64,000 nucleotides of DNA from Chitinophaga deserti (GTDB lineage Bacteria; Bacteroidota; Bacteroidia; Chitinophagales; Chitinophagaceae): NCBI RefSeq assembly GCF_003149455.1, contig NZ_QFFK01000010.1, positions 124,001 through 188,000 on the forward strand, read 5' to 3'. The notes beneath the pieces are model-generated. The model worked only from the letters and a program-made list of their open reading frames with translations. It was not told the DNA's origin and did not search any database. Shown piece after piece: positions 8,435 to 17,755 of the stretch. Position 1 is the first letter of the stretch. Each line of letters begins with the position of its first letter. Both the position numbers and the translations under genes were made by a program.

Positions 8435-11400
8435 ATGTCCACAGGCGCAATACCACATATAGGCCATACCCACCCCGGCAACCAGACTCCCGCACATGAA
8501 CATGCAGAGAGTGCCGGCAATCACGAAGAGCGTCCGTTCTTCGGGGGCATGCCTGTGCAGGCCAAGCTGGAAGTGAGCCCTCCCGACGATCCGCAGGAAC
8601 GGGAGGCAGATGCCGTGGCGGATGTGGTAATGCGTTCGCAGGATCCATCCTCTCCACCGGAAGCCCCCGGTGGTGCATCGGGCTTCATTCAGCGGGAATA
8701 TATGGGTACTATGCCAGAGGCGCCCGTTCAGCGCGCCTGTGCCACCTGCGATGCGGAAGATATGGTGCAGCGATCAGCCTATACGGGTAGTAGTGGTGAA
8801 AGCGTTCAGCGAAAATGTGCCGCCTGTGAATCGGAAGAAGAAGTACACCGCATGCCGGTGCAACGGAAATGTGCGGCATGTGAAAAGGAAGAACTGGTGC
8901 AGCGCTCTGCGTATAGCTCTTTACCCCAAAGCGATACAATCCAGCGCTCCTGCGAAGAGTGTAAGATTGAAGATGCTTCGAAGGAAGAAACGGAAGAAGA
9001 CGCGGAAAGTGATGCCTTGGAAGAAGAAGCCCAGCCTGATGAAACAGGAGGCGCAGGTGGTGGGAATACCGTAAGTCCTAAAGAAGCTCCGGGTGGTGCG
9101 GGACCTGCCAGCCCGGGTTTTGAATCAGGATTGCGTGCCAGTAAGGGAAGCGGAGCGCCTATGAGTGGCGGGCTCCGCGCCAGTATGGAAGGCCGGTTTG
9201 CACAGGATTTCAGTCATGTGCGAATTCATACAGGAAGCAAAGCGGCGGCAATGTCTGCCAGCATCAATGCACAGGCATTTACACACGGGTCAGACATTTA
9301 CTTTAATCAGAATAAATTCGACGGTCAGTCCGATTCCGGTAAACGCTTGCTTGCACATGAACTGACACACGTAGTGCAGCAAACTGGCAGTGCCCCCATT
9401 CAGCCAAAGGTGCAGCGGGCGGAGGAAGCCAAGATCGGTAACTGGGCACACCAGAATATCCAGACAGGAATGCGGGGGAAAGATACCAACCTCATTACCG
9501 AAGCCGGTATACCGGGAGCCACACGTCACGGTGCTAAAATCAACAACGCCGGATTTGCGGATCTCTATAAAGCCGACGGGCATGTGGTTTCCGCCGTTCA
9601 GGCAGAGATACGGGGAGAAGGAGGCGATAAGGATGATGTGGATTATACCTATAAGGGTTTCATGCAAAGCGGGAAGCGCGCACTGGAAATGAAGCAGAAC
9701 GCGGGAGGCATCAAACGTGGTCCCAAATACACGGCTAAAACCGATACCTGGGACTGGAACCCTAACTTCCCGCCAAACTTCTGGATCGGGGAAATCAAGC
9801 CCCTGTTCCTTTTTGATTTTCCGGGTTCCGCAGGTACACTCAGTGGAGCCTTCAATCAGCAAAGCCATTATATAGAAGGATTCCAGGAGTTCGTAAAGCA
9901 GGTTCATAAAGACACTAACCGGCCGGGTAAAACCGGCAGCAAAGCTCCCGCAAGCATAACCGGGCATACGCTCGACCTGGACCCGCTTATCCCTGATGCC
10001 ATTAACTACAAGAAATTCGATGCACAATACAATCAGTATGGGAAAGATGCCATCCTGAAAAAAGACACCAAGCAAAGGGTATGGATCTATAACATGGGGC
10101 ATGGTATCGCCGTGTATTTCCTCATTAAAGATCCCTATGCGCCACCTAAGTATCCTGAGCATATCGAAAACCAGCTTACGAAGCTGGACCCATTACTGAA
10201 AGAGCTCAGGAAGAAAAAGCCCGACATGAACCCCGTACTGGGCCCGAAGCGCATCCAGAAGAAAGATGAAGCAAAAACGGATTGGGATGCTGCCCATAAG
10301 AAATGGGAAGGAAGTCGTAAGTCATGGGCAGGCGGGCACGCCGGAGTGGAGAAGCCGAAGAAGTTCCTGAAAGAGCAGGCTAAAGGCATCCTGAAGCGTG
10401 GTAAGGTGGATAAGGAACTGAAGATCAAAACCTCTGCCGATCAGGCCAAAAAGCTGAAGCAGGTAAAAGATGTCCGCTTCTGGAGTGGCCTGCGTGGCCG
10501 CATCTTTGGGGCACTCCGTTTTAAATTCGCCAAAACATTCGATAAGGTAGAGGCGATGTTCGAAAGGGTGCGCGACAGGTTCAAGAAGCACCGCGAGAAA
10601 GCGGAAGCCATGAAATCCAACGCAGGCGTATTCGATGGATGGAAGAAAGTAGCCACCAAAACCATCATCCGGCTGGCAGTGAAGATCTTCCAGGAAATGA
10701 TAGGCCTGGCGTTCCAGGGCTTCGTGAAATGTATGAACGGTGTGCTGGGCGTAATCGTAGGCAAATATGAAAAAGGGCTGGAAGAGCAGGGCGAAGAAAT
10801 GTTGAAAGAACTGCGCCCGCAATGCTGTGAGGTAATGAGCTTCAAAGAGATGTTCGACCGGCAGGTGGAAAAGCACGAGGAAGAGATCAAGAAATTTACC
10901 GAAGCTGTGGAAACCATTCAGGCATGGCGCGAAATATTAGACCGCGTGGAAATTGCCGTACGTATAGGTGTTCAGGTAGTATCGTGCGGCACGCCACCCG
11001 CATTAGGTTGCCTCTGGGGGCTTGTGGCGCAGCTGGGTATATCGGCCGGCCTCAGCCTGTTGTCTAGAACAGATTATTTCGAGAACAATATCGCCAAGCC
11101 CGCTGCGCAGGCACTGATGGATGCCATCGTTGGGGAGAAGCTGCATAACTTCATGATCGACCTGCTGGAAGGTACCCCGCTCAAACCGTACCTCGCCGGG
11201 GCAGATGGCTGCCAGCGCATTAAGAAAGGCGGCGGAGGTGGCGGAATGGGTGCCATCGGTGGAGGGCTGGATAAACTCAATCCCAACGATCCTGCAATAG
11301 CCAAAGCACGCAAGGAATGGGAAGCAGAGTTTAAAGATGAAATGCTGGCTGACCTCAATAAAGTCTTCAAACAGGGCGATAAGCCCATGACCGAAGCGGA

Positions 11401-12304
11401 CTTCAAAGCCATGGTAGACGCACTCAAGAAATCGGGCAAGAAGCCTGAAGAAATGAAGAAGCTCCTCGAAACAGGTAAAGATGCACAATCCGGACAGATC
11501 GATTTCGCCAAAGCCCTCAAGGCCGTGAGCCGTAAAATCGATTACGATAAAGCCAAACGCACAAATGCCAGCTACCAGAAAGCCATTGGCTGGAAGCCTG
11601 AACTGTTCCAGCCCGGTGCTACTGACGCAACAACGGATGAGTTTGCCAATGCGGTATATGACCTGCAGGAATCTATGGGTGTACATGCCGACGGGATCGC
11701 CGGTGGCGGCACCACACAGAAAGTGTATGAGAAAAACGGACTGGAGAAAGATGAAGTGTATAAGAATGCCAAGGCCGTAGAAGCTACCGAGAAAGCAGAA
11801 AAAGAACGGAAAGCCAACGAGAAGATGGAGGAGGAAGTAAGGAAGAAGATGGAAGAATTCTACAAGAAACCGGAAGTGGTGGCTGCCATGGCTAAATCTT
11901 TCCCGTCAGACAGTGCCCTCAAACAGGATCTGGAATCCTATACCAGCTGGGAAAATGTTCCCAAAGGAGGGTTACGATTCCTGAAACGCTCCTACGGCGG
12001 ATTAATGCTGTTGAAGACTTCCGGCGGTGCCAGGATGGGTGCTTCCGTAAAAGTGGCGGAAGTTGAACGGGAAGGCCATAAAGAACTGGTGGTTGTGGAC
12101 ATCATGAAGTTTTACCTGATGGACAATATCAAGGCCGTTACCATGAATGATTCCGATTCCATGGACGGAATCAGTGTTAACTGGACCAGCAAAGACGGTA
12201 AAATCAAGCTCCAGGCCTTCGAGTTCTTAACTGGCCAGAAAACGGGAGATCTCCTCACGCTCGATCACCTCTTCCTCCTCTGGAGATTTACGAACTTTTA
12301 CTGA
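8435..12304 (+). CDS. Giant DUF4157 (eCIS core domain) multidomain protein, candidate eCIS toxin
   Basis: This is a 1289-residue protein without signal peptide. In order: a header PFFGGMPVQAKLEVSPP...EREADAVADVVM (35-66); four QRxCxxC repeats (99-105, 126-131, 143-149, 170-176); an acidic linker; the DUF4157 domain with HELTH at 308-312; a segment around 335-500 with D376 (AGFADLYKADG) and WIGEIKP at 450-456, which resembles the D...ExK core of PD-(D/E)XK nucleases; a lysine/glutamate-rich helical region; a hydrophobic stretch near 838-880; a glycine-rich linker near 930; and a peptidoglycan-binding-like segment near 1045-1100 (AVYDLQESMGVHADGIAGGGTT). It ends the cassette. DUF4157 plus context makes it a likely eCIS cargo. 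The nuclease-like assignment is tentative. No immunity gene is apparent next to it. Confidence 0.7.
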   Translation: MSTGAIPHIGHTHPGNQTPAHEHAESAGNHEERPFFGGMPVQAKLEVSPPDDPQEREADAVADVVMRSQDPSSPPEAPGGASGFIQREYMGTMPEAPVQRACATCDAEDMVQRSAYTGSSGESVQRKCAACESEEEVHRMPVQRKCAACEKEELVQRSAYSSLPQSDTIQRSCEECKIEDASKEETEEDAESDALEEEAQPDETGGAGGGNTVSPKEAPGGAGPASPGFESGLRASKGSGAPMSGGLRASMEGRFAQDFSHVRIHTGSKAAAMSASINAQAFTHGSDIYFNQNKFDGQSDSGKRLLAHELTHVVQQTGSAPIQPKVQRAEEAKIGNWAHQNIQTGMRGKDTNLITEAGIPGATRHGAKINNAGFADLYKADGHVVSAVQAEIRGEGGDKDDVDYTYKGFMQSGKRALEMKQNAGGIKRGPKYTAKTDTWDWNPNFPPNFWIGEIKPLFLFDFPGSAGTLSGAFNQQSHYIEGFQEFVKQVHKDTNRPGKTGSKAPASITGHTLDLDPLIPDAINYKKFDAQYNQYGKDAILKKDTKQRVWIYNMGHGIAVYFLIKDPYAPPKYPEHIENQLTKLDPLLKELRKKKPDMNPVLGPKRIQKKDEAKTDWDAAHKKWEGSRKSWAGGHAGVEKPKKFLKEQAKGILKRGKVDKELKIKTSADQAKKLKQVKDVRFWSGLRGRIFGALRFKFAKTFDKVEAMFERVRDRFKKHREKAEAMKSNAGVFDGWKKVATKTIIRLAVKIFQEMIGLAFQGFVKCMNGVLGVIVGKYEKGLEEQGEEMLKELRPQCCEVMSFKEMFDRQVEKHEEEIKKFTEAVETIQAWREILDRVEIAVRIGVQVVSCGTPPALGCLWGLVAQLGISAGLSLLSRTDYFENNIAKPAAQALMDAIVGEKLHNFMIDLLEGTPLKPYLAGADGCQRIKKGGGGGGMGAIGGGLDKLNPNDPAIAKARKEWEAEFKDEMLADLNKVFKQGDKPMTEADFKAMVDALKKSGKKPEEMKKLLETGKDAQSGQIDFAKALKAVSRKIDYDKAKRTNASYQKAIGWKPELFQPGATDATTDEFANAVYDLQESMGVHADGIAGGGTTQKVYEKNGLEKDEVYKNAKAVEATEKAEKERKANEKMEEEVRKKMEEFYKKPEVVAAMAKSFPSDSALKQDLESYTSWENVPKGGLRFLKRSYGGLMLLKTSGGARMGASVKVAEVEREGHKELVVVDIMKFYLMDNIKAVTMNDSDSMDGISVNWTSKDGKIKLQAFEFLTGQKTGDLLTLDHLFLLWRFTNFY

Positions 12305-12352
12305 TAACACCCCCGCACATCCCAATTCTCTCCGCCAAGCCCCGAAATTTGC

Positions 12353-12360
12353 TATTTTCG
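12353..12360 (+). promoter_or_regulatory. Bacteroidota -7 promoter box (TATTTTCG) for M1 peptidase
   Basis: TATTTTCG differs by one base from TAnnTTTG and lies about 25 bases before the ATG at 12385. It suggests the peptidase is transcribed separately from the eCIS operon. No clear -33 element was seen. Confidence 0.4.
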
Positions 12361-12384
12361 CTCCTTATACCAATCGTAGTTATC

Positions 12385-14262
12385 ATGAAAAGAATTATCG
12401 GCCTGGTTGTAATGGTATTGCTGGGATCTGTTACCGCCAGTGCGCAAACTGACCGCTGGCAGCAGCGCGTTAAGTACAAAATGGATGTTACTGTGGATGT
12501 TAGCACCCACCGTTTTACCGGCAAACAACAGCTGGCTTATACCAATAATTCTCCCGACACCCTTTTTCGTGTGTTTTATCACCTGTACTGGAATGCTTTT
12601 CAGCCCGGCAGTATGATGGATCAGCGCAGCCAGGAGCTGGGAAAGATCGGGGTGTCTAAAGACGCGAAAGGAAATATCAAGTACGACTGGGATGCCCGGG
12701 TAACCGACCGTATCTCTAAGCTCACGCCCGCTGAAATCGGCTACCAGAAAGTACTGTCACTCAAGATGAACGGCCGCCAGCTTTCCTGGAAAACGGAAGG
12801 GACCATCCTTGTGGTGGAACTGGATAAGCCCATCCTGCCTAAGTCTACCGTTAATTTCGATATGGAATTCGAATCACAGGTGCCGGTGCAGATCCGCCGC
12901 AGTGGAAGGGAGAACAGTGAAGGGGTGGATTATTCCATGGCACAATGGTATCCGAAAATGTGTGAGTATGATAATGAAGGATGGCATCCCACCCCTTACA
13001 TCGCCCGTGAATTTTACGGCGTATGGGGCGATTATGATGTAAAAATCACTATCGACAAAAAGTATGTACTGGCAGGTACCGGTTATCTCCAGAATCCCGG
13101 CCAGATCGGATATGGTTATGAAGCCCCTGGCACTAAAGTAACCCGTCCGGCAGGCAAAACGCTCACCTGGCATTTCCTTGCCCCCAACGTACACGACTTC
13201 GTTTGGGCTGCTGACACTGATTATAAGCACATTACTAAGAAGGTAGACAACTTCACCGCTCACTTCTTTTACCTTGAAAATGAAAATACCCGCAGCACCT
13301 GGCCGCAACTGGCAGAGATGATCCCCGCGGCGTACGCCTATATCAAAAAACACTTCGGTGCATACCCCTACGAGCAGTATTCCTTTATTCAGGGAGGCGA
13401 TGGCGGTATGGAGTACCCCATGGCTACGCTTATTATGGGCAATGGTAAAATGGACGGTCTCTACGGCGTTGCCATCCACGAATGGATGCACTCCTGGTAC
13501 CAGGGCATGCTGGCTACCAACGAGAGCCTGTACCCCTGGATGGATGAAGGGTTTACCACTTTCGCGGAAGATCTGACTATCGGTAATACCATCGATTCAC
13601 TCAAAGGCAACTGGCATCACGAAGGCAGCTATAGAAATTATTTCCGGCTGGTACGCAGTGGCTTCGAAGAACCCATCAGCATGCATGCCGATCATTACAA
13701 TACTAACCTCGCATATGGTGTCAGCTCATATTCCAAAGGTGCTGTATTCCTCGAGCAGCTGGGTTATGTAATTGGCGCAGCTAACCGCGATGCGGGGCTT
13801 CACAGGTATTACCGCGACTGGCGTTTTAAACACCCGAATGCGCGCGACTTTATCCGCGTTATGGAGAAAGAAAGCGGTCTTCAGCTCGACTGGTACCTGC
13901 AATACATGGTGAACACCACAAGGCATATCAACTACGCGCTGGATAGTATTCATGAAGCCAATGGTAAAACAGTGGTAGTGATCCGTAACGCCGGCGATTT
14001 CCCCATGCCCATTGATTTGCTGGTGGAAACAAAAGACGGGCGCAAAGAAATGCACTACATTCCGCAATCCATTATGTTCGGCAACAAGCCAAACGAAGAT
14101 GAAAGCGTGAAGCGCATCATCCATGACAGCTGGCAATGGACGCAGCCTGCTTACCGCATAGTGCTGGATGCGCCGCTGTCTCAGATTAAAAGCCTGGAGA
14201 TCGATCCCAGCCAGCGTATGGCTGACGTAGACCGCAGCAACAACAAGGCAGTATCCAAATAG
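12385..14262 (+). CDS. M1 family metallopeptidase (aminopeptidase N-like), exported
   Basis: The start at 12385 gives a clean signal peptide ending TASAQ; an in-frame ATG at 12349 would precede it with 12 extra hydrophobic residues and overlap the promoter box. The catalytic domain shows GGMEYPMATL, the family exopeptidase loop (GxMEN variant), then H365-E-W-M-H369 and, 18 residues on, E388 in WMDEGFTTF. Together these form the M1 zinc site. A beta-sandwich N-terminal domain and short C-terminal domain complete ~625 residues. It likely trims peptides in the periplasm or at the outer membrane. The gene is downstream of, but probably not part of, the eCIS operon, and ends in its own terminator. 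Confidence 0.9.
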   Translation: MKRIIGLVVMVLLGSVTASAQTDRWQQRVKYKMDVTVDVSTHRFTGKQQLAYTNNSPDTLFRVFYHLYWNAFQPGSMMDQRSQELGKIGVSKDAKGNIKYDWDARVTDRISKLTPAEIGYQKVLSLKMNGRQLSWKTEGTILVVELDKPILPKSTVNFDMEFESQVPVQIRRSGRENSEGVDYSMAQWYPKMCEYDNEGWHPTPYIAREFYGVWGDYDVKITIDKKYVLAGTGYLQNPGQIGYGYEAPGTKVTRPAGKTLTWHFLAPNVHDFVWAADTDYKHITKKVDNFTAHFFYLENENTRSTWPQLAEMIPAAYAYIKKHFGAYPYEQYSFIQGGDGGMEYPMATLIMGNGKMDGLYGVAIHEWMHSWYQGMLATNESLYPWMDEGFTTFAEDLTIGNTIDSLKGNWHHEGSYRNYFRLVRSGFEEPISMHADHYNTNLAYGVSSYSKGAVFLEQLGYVIGAANRDAGLHRYYRDWRFKHPNARDFIRVMEKESGLQLDWYLQYMVNTTRHINYALDSIHEANGKTVVVIRNAGDFPMPIDLLVETKDGRKEMHYIPQSIMFGNKPNEDESVKRIIHDSWQWTQPAYRIVLDAPLSQIKSLEIDPSQRMADVDRSNNKAVSK

Positions 14263-14286
14263 GATACTGATTGAATATAATAAACG

Positions 14287-14320
14287 AAGGCCGCAGGGAT
14301 TACTCCCTTGCGGCCTTTTT
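14287..14320. terminator. Bidirectional intrinsic terminator
   Basis: A GC-rich hairpin (aaggccgcaggga with tcccttgcggcctt, one bulge) is followed by a T-run. It lies between the convergent M1 peptidase and radical SAM genes. Confidence 0.8.
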
Positions 14321-14336
14321 GTTTGTTCTGGTTATG

Positions 14337-15350
14337 TTAAAAGGTTTCACATTCTCGGCAAAGATCCAGCTCCGATTTGCGGCGGCGTAAAAGCAGGTTG
14401 AGATAACGTTTCCGGTTTTCGGAGTGAAGGATGGAAACAATGTCCTGCTGCTGCACATTACCCACTACCCCTTTGCTGTTGAGATCGCTGCAGCAGACAG
14501 TGATATCGCCATTGGGAAGTAGTACCATCTGTTTCATCAGCATGCTGCAGCCTATCTTATGACGTTTCTGACGGGCGATAACGGTAGACACTTCTCCGGC
14601 CCAGTTGTGCAGGCGGCGCAGCTCAAACCAATCCAGCTTTTCATACAGCTCCCTGAATTCGGGATGCATCCACTTCGTTTGAAGCGGCTTGTCTCCGGGA
14701 ATGCAGGTGATACCGTATATCCGGGCGGGTTTGCCCATCCTAACATTTACTGCATGCAGGTTTTTTACGTTCTGGAAGAAGACGGGCCATATAGCATTGG
14801 TGCGCATGGCTTCAAAGGATTCGGGGGTGCCTCCGTCGAAACTCAGGCCTATTACATCTACCACGCCGAGTTGTAGAATATCCTCCGCCAGTTTTTCCCG
14901 CAGCAGCATGCCATTGGTCAGCATACGTATTTCCGGGAATGGAAGGCGGAGTGCCCGTGCCTGTTGTTTGTATTTGCCAATAATGGCAAGCATTTCCAGA
15001 CGCTTGGGATGAAGCAGTATTTCCCCGCCATTATGAAGATTAATTACTTCTACTTTCCGGAAGCGGCTGTCGGCCAGCATCTGGGAGAAGAACAGTTCCA
15101 GCGTTTCTGCACTGATAGCCTGTTTGGGTTTGAGATGGTCGAGGGAGCAGAAGGAGCAGCGGAGGTTGCACTGGCTGGCAAATTCAATGTTGATCTCCCT
15201 TACGCTAAGGCGTTTCTGATGCCCCGGCATACGGTAATAGTAGAAATAATCCGCCACATATACGAGGCCCTGAAGTGTTTCGATAAAGGGCCACAGAATG
15301 GGGTTGTGATAGAACCATTTTTTGAAATGCTGGCGCAGCGAAATATACAT
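14337..15350 (-). CDS. Radical SAM protein with SPASM-like C-terminal domain
   Basis: The 337-residue protein has the radical SAM cluster motif C61-NLR-C65-SF-C68, followed by a TIM-barrel-like region with LTNGMLL and SFDGGTPES motifs. The C-terminal part contains GCSMLMKQMVLLPNGDITVCCSD and a terminal DLCRECETF, fitting a SPASM-type domain that binds an auxiliary iron-sulfur cluster. Such proteins modify peptides or carry out other radical chemistry; no short precursor-peptide gene was found nearby, so the substrate is unknown. An N-terminal ~45-residue aromatic-rich region precedes the barrel. It lies 70 bases after the STN-barrel gene on the same strand. Confidence 0.8.
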   Translation of the reverse strand: MYISLRQHFKKWFYHNPILWPFIETLQGLVYVADYFYYYRMPGHQKRLSVREINIEFASQCNLRCSFCSLDHLKPKQAISAETLELFFSQMLADSRFRKVEVINLHNGGEILLHPKRLEMLAIIGKYKQQARALRLPFPEIRMLTNGMLLREKLAEDILQLGVVDVIGLSFDGGTPESFEAMRTNAIWPVFFQNVKNLHAVNVRMGKPARIYGITCIPGDKPLQTKWMHPEFRELYEKLDWFELRRLHNWAGEVSTVIARQKRHKIGCSMLMKQMVLLPNGDITVCCSDLNSKGVVGNVQQQDIVSILHSENRKRYLNLLLRRRKSELDLCRECETF

Positions 15351-15420
15351 GGCTTCTCCGTGTTTTGTAGAAGTAATACACGCAGCATTGCCTTTACCCT
15401 GATGGGTGAGTTAAAAAAAA

Positions 15421-16776
15421 TCAGAAACGGAAGTATACACCTACCTGTGCGCCGATCCATCTGTCTTTCCATGTTTTACTGCCATCATGGAAAGATGAGG
15501 ATATGGTGTATAGCGGTTTTAGGGCACGGTGGCCGCTTTCAGGTATAGGATCATTGATCACATGGTCGCCGGGGCCAAGGCGGCCACCACCTGAGGTATT
15601 GATGCGGTTCAGCATATTCCAGGATAGCCCTGCTACAACAGCCCATCTTTTTCCAATGGTTCTTTCTGCCTGTAGTCCTATCCGGTGGAGGGTTTCGGTG
15701 ATTTCAATTGATTTGCTGATCATTCCCAGGGAGTCGGCGGTAAGCGCATCTTTAATTTTCCCTGTCGTGAAGTTAGCCTGTGCATGCCAGTCGTCGTTGA
15801 AGCTCCAGCGGCTGCCTGCTCCAAAGCGCCAGGAGGAATACCGGGAAGTGGCGCTGTAACTTACTATACCATGCAGCATGCGAATACCTCCTTTAAAGAG
15901 GACGTTTCCCGGAAATGTTTCGCTGACTTCCACACCAACAGTTGTATATCGGGTGAAGATGCCCCGGTTACCTGCAAAGCCCCGCTGCTCCAGGGGACTA
16001 CGATATGTTGGGGGAGATGTGGATGCCAGTCGCCCACCAGATATGGCTTCAATTCGATTCCGGTAAGCCTTCTGCCGAAGGTGCTCGTCCTGTACAATCG
16101 TTCGTACCGGGCGGGTTTCTTCCGGAAGATTATGGGAAGGAGTACCGGAAGATTCCCGGTTAGCCGGTTGATTGTGATCTGCCTTCGTTTGCCCGTTGCC
16201 GGAAGGGGAGGATTTTCCTGTGGGTAGCACTTCTCCGGCTGTAGTATTTTGTTGGGAAGATGTGTTGGCAGGGCCGGTAGTTGCAGGTTTATCTGCCTGC
16301 GCAGAAGAAGATCCTTTGACCGTTGTAGGGGAGATACTGTTCTTTACATTGACAGGGGCACGCTGATTGCCGTTCGTGGTTTGCCTGCCTGCATTTCTTT
16401 CCCCGGATGATTTTTCCGTGGGTTTTATTTGTTCGGTAACAACCGGCTTTTTACGGGAAGCAGTAAAGATGACGTGGTCCTGGTAAACTTTGTAATCCGT
16501 CTGCAACTGCGCTTTCATCATGTCCAGCAGTTCTCTGGCAAGCCAGTCTTTTTTCTGCAGCCTGATCTGCTGGCCGGGCCTGAAGGTGTTAGAGCCAAAA
16601 GAGAACTGAAGCCCTGTTTGCCGGGAGATCTCTTTCCGAAGGTCGTTCGCACTGAGCTGTGTGGAAGGCAGCGAAATTCTTTTGCGCAGTGCATCCTGTG
16701 CCGGGAGCCGTATGGCACACAGGAGAAATATCAGCGGCCACCACTGTATACATTTCTTATTCGCACGCATTTCCAT
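15421..16776 (-). CDS. STN-domain protein with C-terminal outer-membrane beta-barrel
   Basis: A signal peptide (ending LPAQ) is followed by a secretin/TonB short N-terminal (STN) domain around residues 35-110 (LRKEISRQTGLQFSFGSNTF..., DHVIFTAS). A Ser/Thr/Pro/Asn-rich linker of about 130 residues comes next, then ~200 residues with alternating aromatic beta-strand pattern ending in VGVYFRF, a typical outer-membrane barrel end. In Bacteroidota, STN domains usually sit on TonB-dependent receptors and talk to FecR-type anti-sigma factors; here the barrel is too small for such a receptor. The start overlaps the FecR gene stop by 20 bases (an ATG at 16770 is equally possible), so it is co-translated with the sigma/anti-sigma pair. 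Confidence 0.7.
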   Translation of the reverse strand: MEMRANKKCIQWWPLIFLLCAIRLPAQDALRKRISLPSTQLSANDLRKEISRQTGLQFSFGSNTFRPGQQIRLQKKDWLARELLDMMKAQLQTDYKVYQDHVIFTASRKKPVVTEQIKPTEKSSGERNAGRQTTNGNQRAPVNVKNSISPTTVKGSSSAQADKPATTGPANTSSQQNTTAGEVLPTGKSSPSGNGQTKADHNQPANRESSGTPSHNLPEETRPVRTIVQDEHLRQKAYRNRIEAISGGRLASTSPPTYRSPLEQRGFAGNRGIFTRYTTVGVEVSETFPGNVLFKGGIRMLHGIVSYSATSRYSSWRFGAGSRWSFNDDWHAQANFTTGKIKDALTADSLGMISKSIEITETLHRIGLQAERTIGKRWAVVAGLSWNMLNRINTSGGGRLGPGDHVINDPIPESGHRALKPLYTISSSFHDGSKTWKDRWIGAQVGVYFRF

Positions 16777-17731
16777 AAATGTAGACAGTATCGTGGGCTT
16801 TGCGATATTCCAGCCGCAGGGATTCTGTGATCACAGTCAGCACGTAATCCAGCGGTTTATCGTTAAATGAGGTGTTGATGCGGCAGCTGGCCAGGGCGGG
16901 GTTATCCAGCTCCACGGGTACTCCGTAGGCCGCAGAGATAACCCTGATTGCTTCTCCGAGCGGGGTGTCGTTAAACTCGAAGACTGTTTTCGATGGTATT
17001 ACACCAGGTGAATGTTGTTGATTTTGTGCAAAACGATGTGTTGCCGGGTAATAGACGGCATGCATCCCTGCTTTCAGCAAAGTACTGTCCTGTTTCCCGA
17101 TTGCCATTACAGCGCCTTCGCTGACATCTACCGTAATACTGTCGTGGTACCGCTTTATTTCGAAAGCAGTGCCCAGTACACGGATGATGAGGGGATTGGC
17201 ATAAACGATGAAAGGGTGTTCCGGATCAGCTTTCACGGAGAAAGCTCCGTTGCCGGAAAGTGTGGCGGTACGGCTTCCATCAGTGGTCTGCGACCAGGAT
17301 AATTTGGAGTGGGGTGGAAGTGTTGCCAGGGAGCCATCCGGCAAAGTATGATCCCTGCTGGTAGAGGCAGCTTCGAAAACAATAGTGGTCTTATCTGCCG
17401 GATGAGTGCCTTCCCGGAAGAGGAGCCATGCACTGCCTGCCAGCAATACTAATGCTGCGGCTGCCACCCACCGCAGCCAGATGCTGCGTACTACGCGGGG
17501 AGACTGTTGGGATTGTTGCCAGCGGTTCCATTCTTCAGGAACGTTGGGAGCCTGATAAGACTGGCCGGGGCCCGATGCTTCCCAGGTATCCTGCAGCTGT
17601 CGGAAAGCTACTGCGTTGGCGGGTACTTCCAGCCATTCGCCAATGGCCATAGCCTCGTCTGGCCCCGCCTCTCCGGCCAGGAATTTAACGAGCAGCTCGT
17701 CGGTAATGGTGATATGTTGCTGATGGCTCAA
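16757..17731 (-). CDS. FecR family anti-sigma factor (DUF4974 C-terminal domain)
   Basis: The protein (324 residues) has a short cytoplasmic N-terminal part that would bind the ECF sigma factor, one membrane segment (LRWVAAAALVLLAGSAWLLF), a periplasmic FecR domain with TLPDGSLATLPPHSKLSW and GNGAFSVKADPEHPFIV, and a C-terminal DUF4974 domain (FEFNDTPLGEAIRVISAAYGV) that resembles an STN fold. It should hold the sigma factor encoded 24 bases upstream and release it when the outer-membrane partner, probably the STN-barrel protein downstream, senses its signal. Confidence 0.9.
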   Translation of the reverse strand: MSHQQHITITDELLVKFLAGEAGPDEAMAIGEWLEVPANAVAFRQLQDTWEASGPGQSYQAPNVPEEWNRWQQSQQSPRVVRSIWLRWVAAAALVLLAGSAWLLFREGTHPADKTTIVFEAASTSRDHTLPDGSLATLPPHSKLSWSQTTDGSRTATLSGNGAFSVKADPEHPFIVYANPLIIRVLGTAFEIKRYHDSITVDVSEGAVMAIGKQDSTLLKAGMHAVYYPATHRFAQNQQHSPGVIPSKTVFEFNDTPLGEAIRVISAAYGVPVELDNPALASCRINTSFNDKPLDYVLTVITESLRLEYRKAHDTVYIYGNACE

Positions 17732-17755
17732 GTACAGTTAGTATTCAACCGGGAT

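Noticed and set aside
12305..12384. M1 peptidase as the last gene of the eCIS operon
   Set aside because: It has a signal peptide and its own -7 box, and no DUF4157 header, so co-function with eCIS is not supported.
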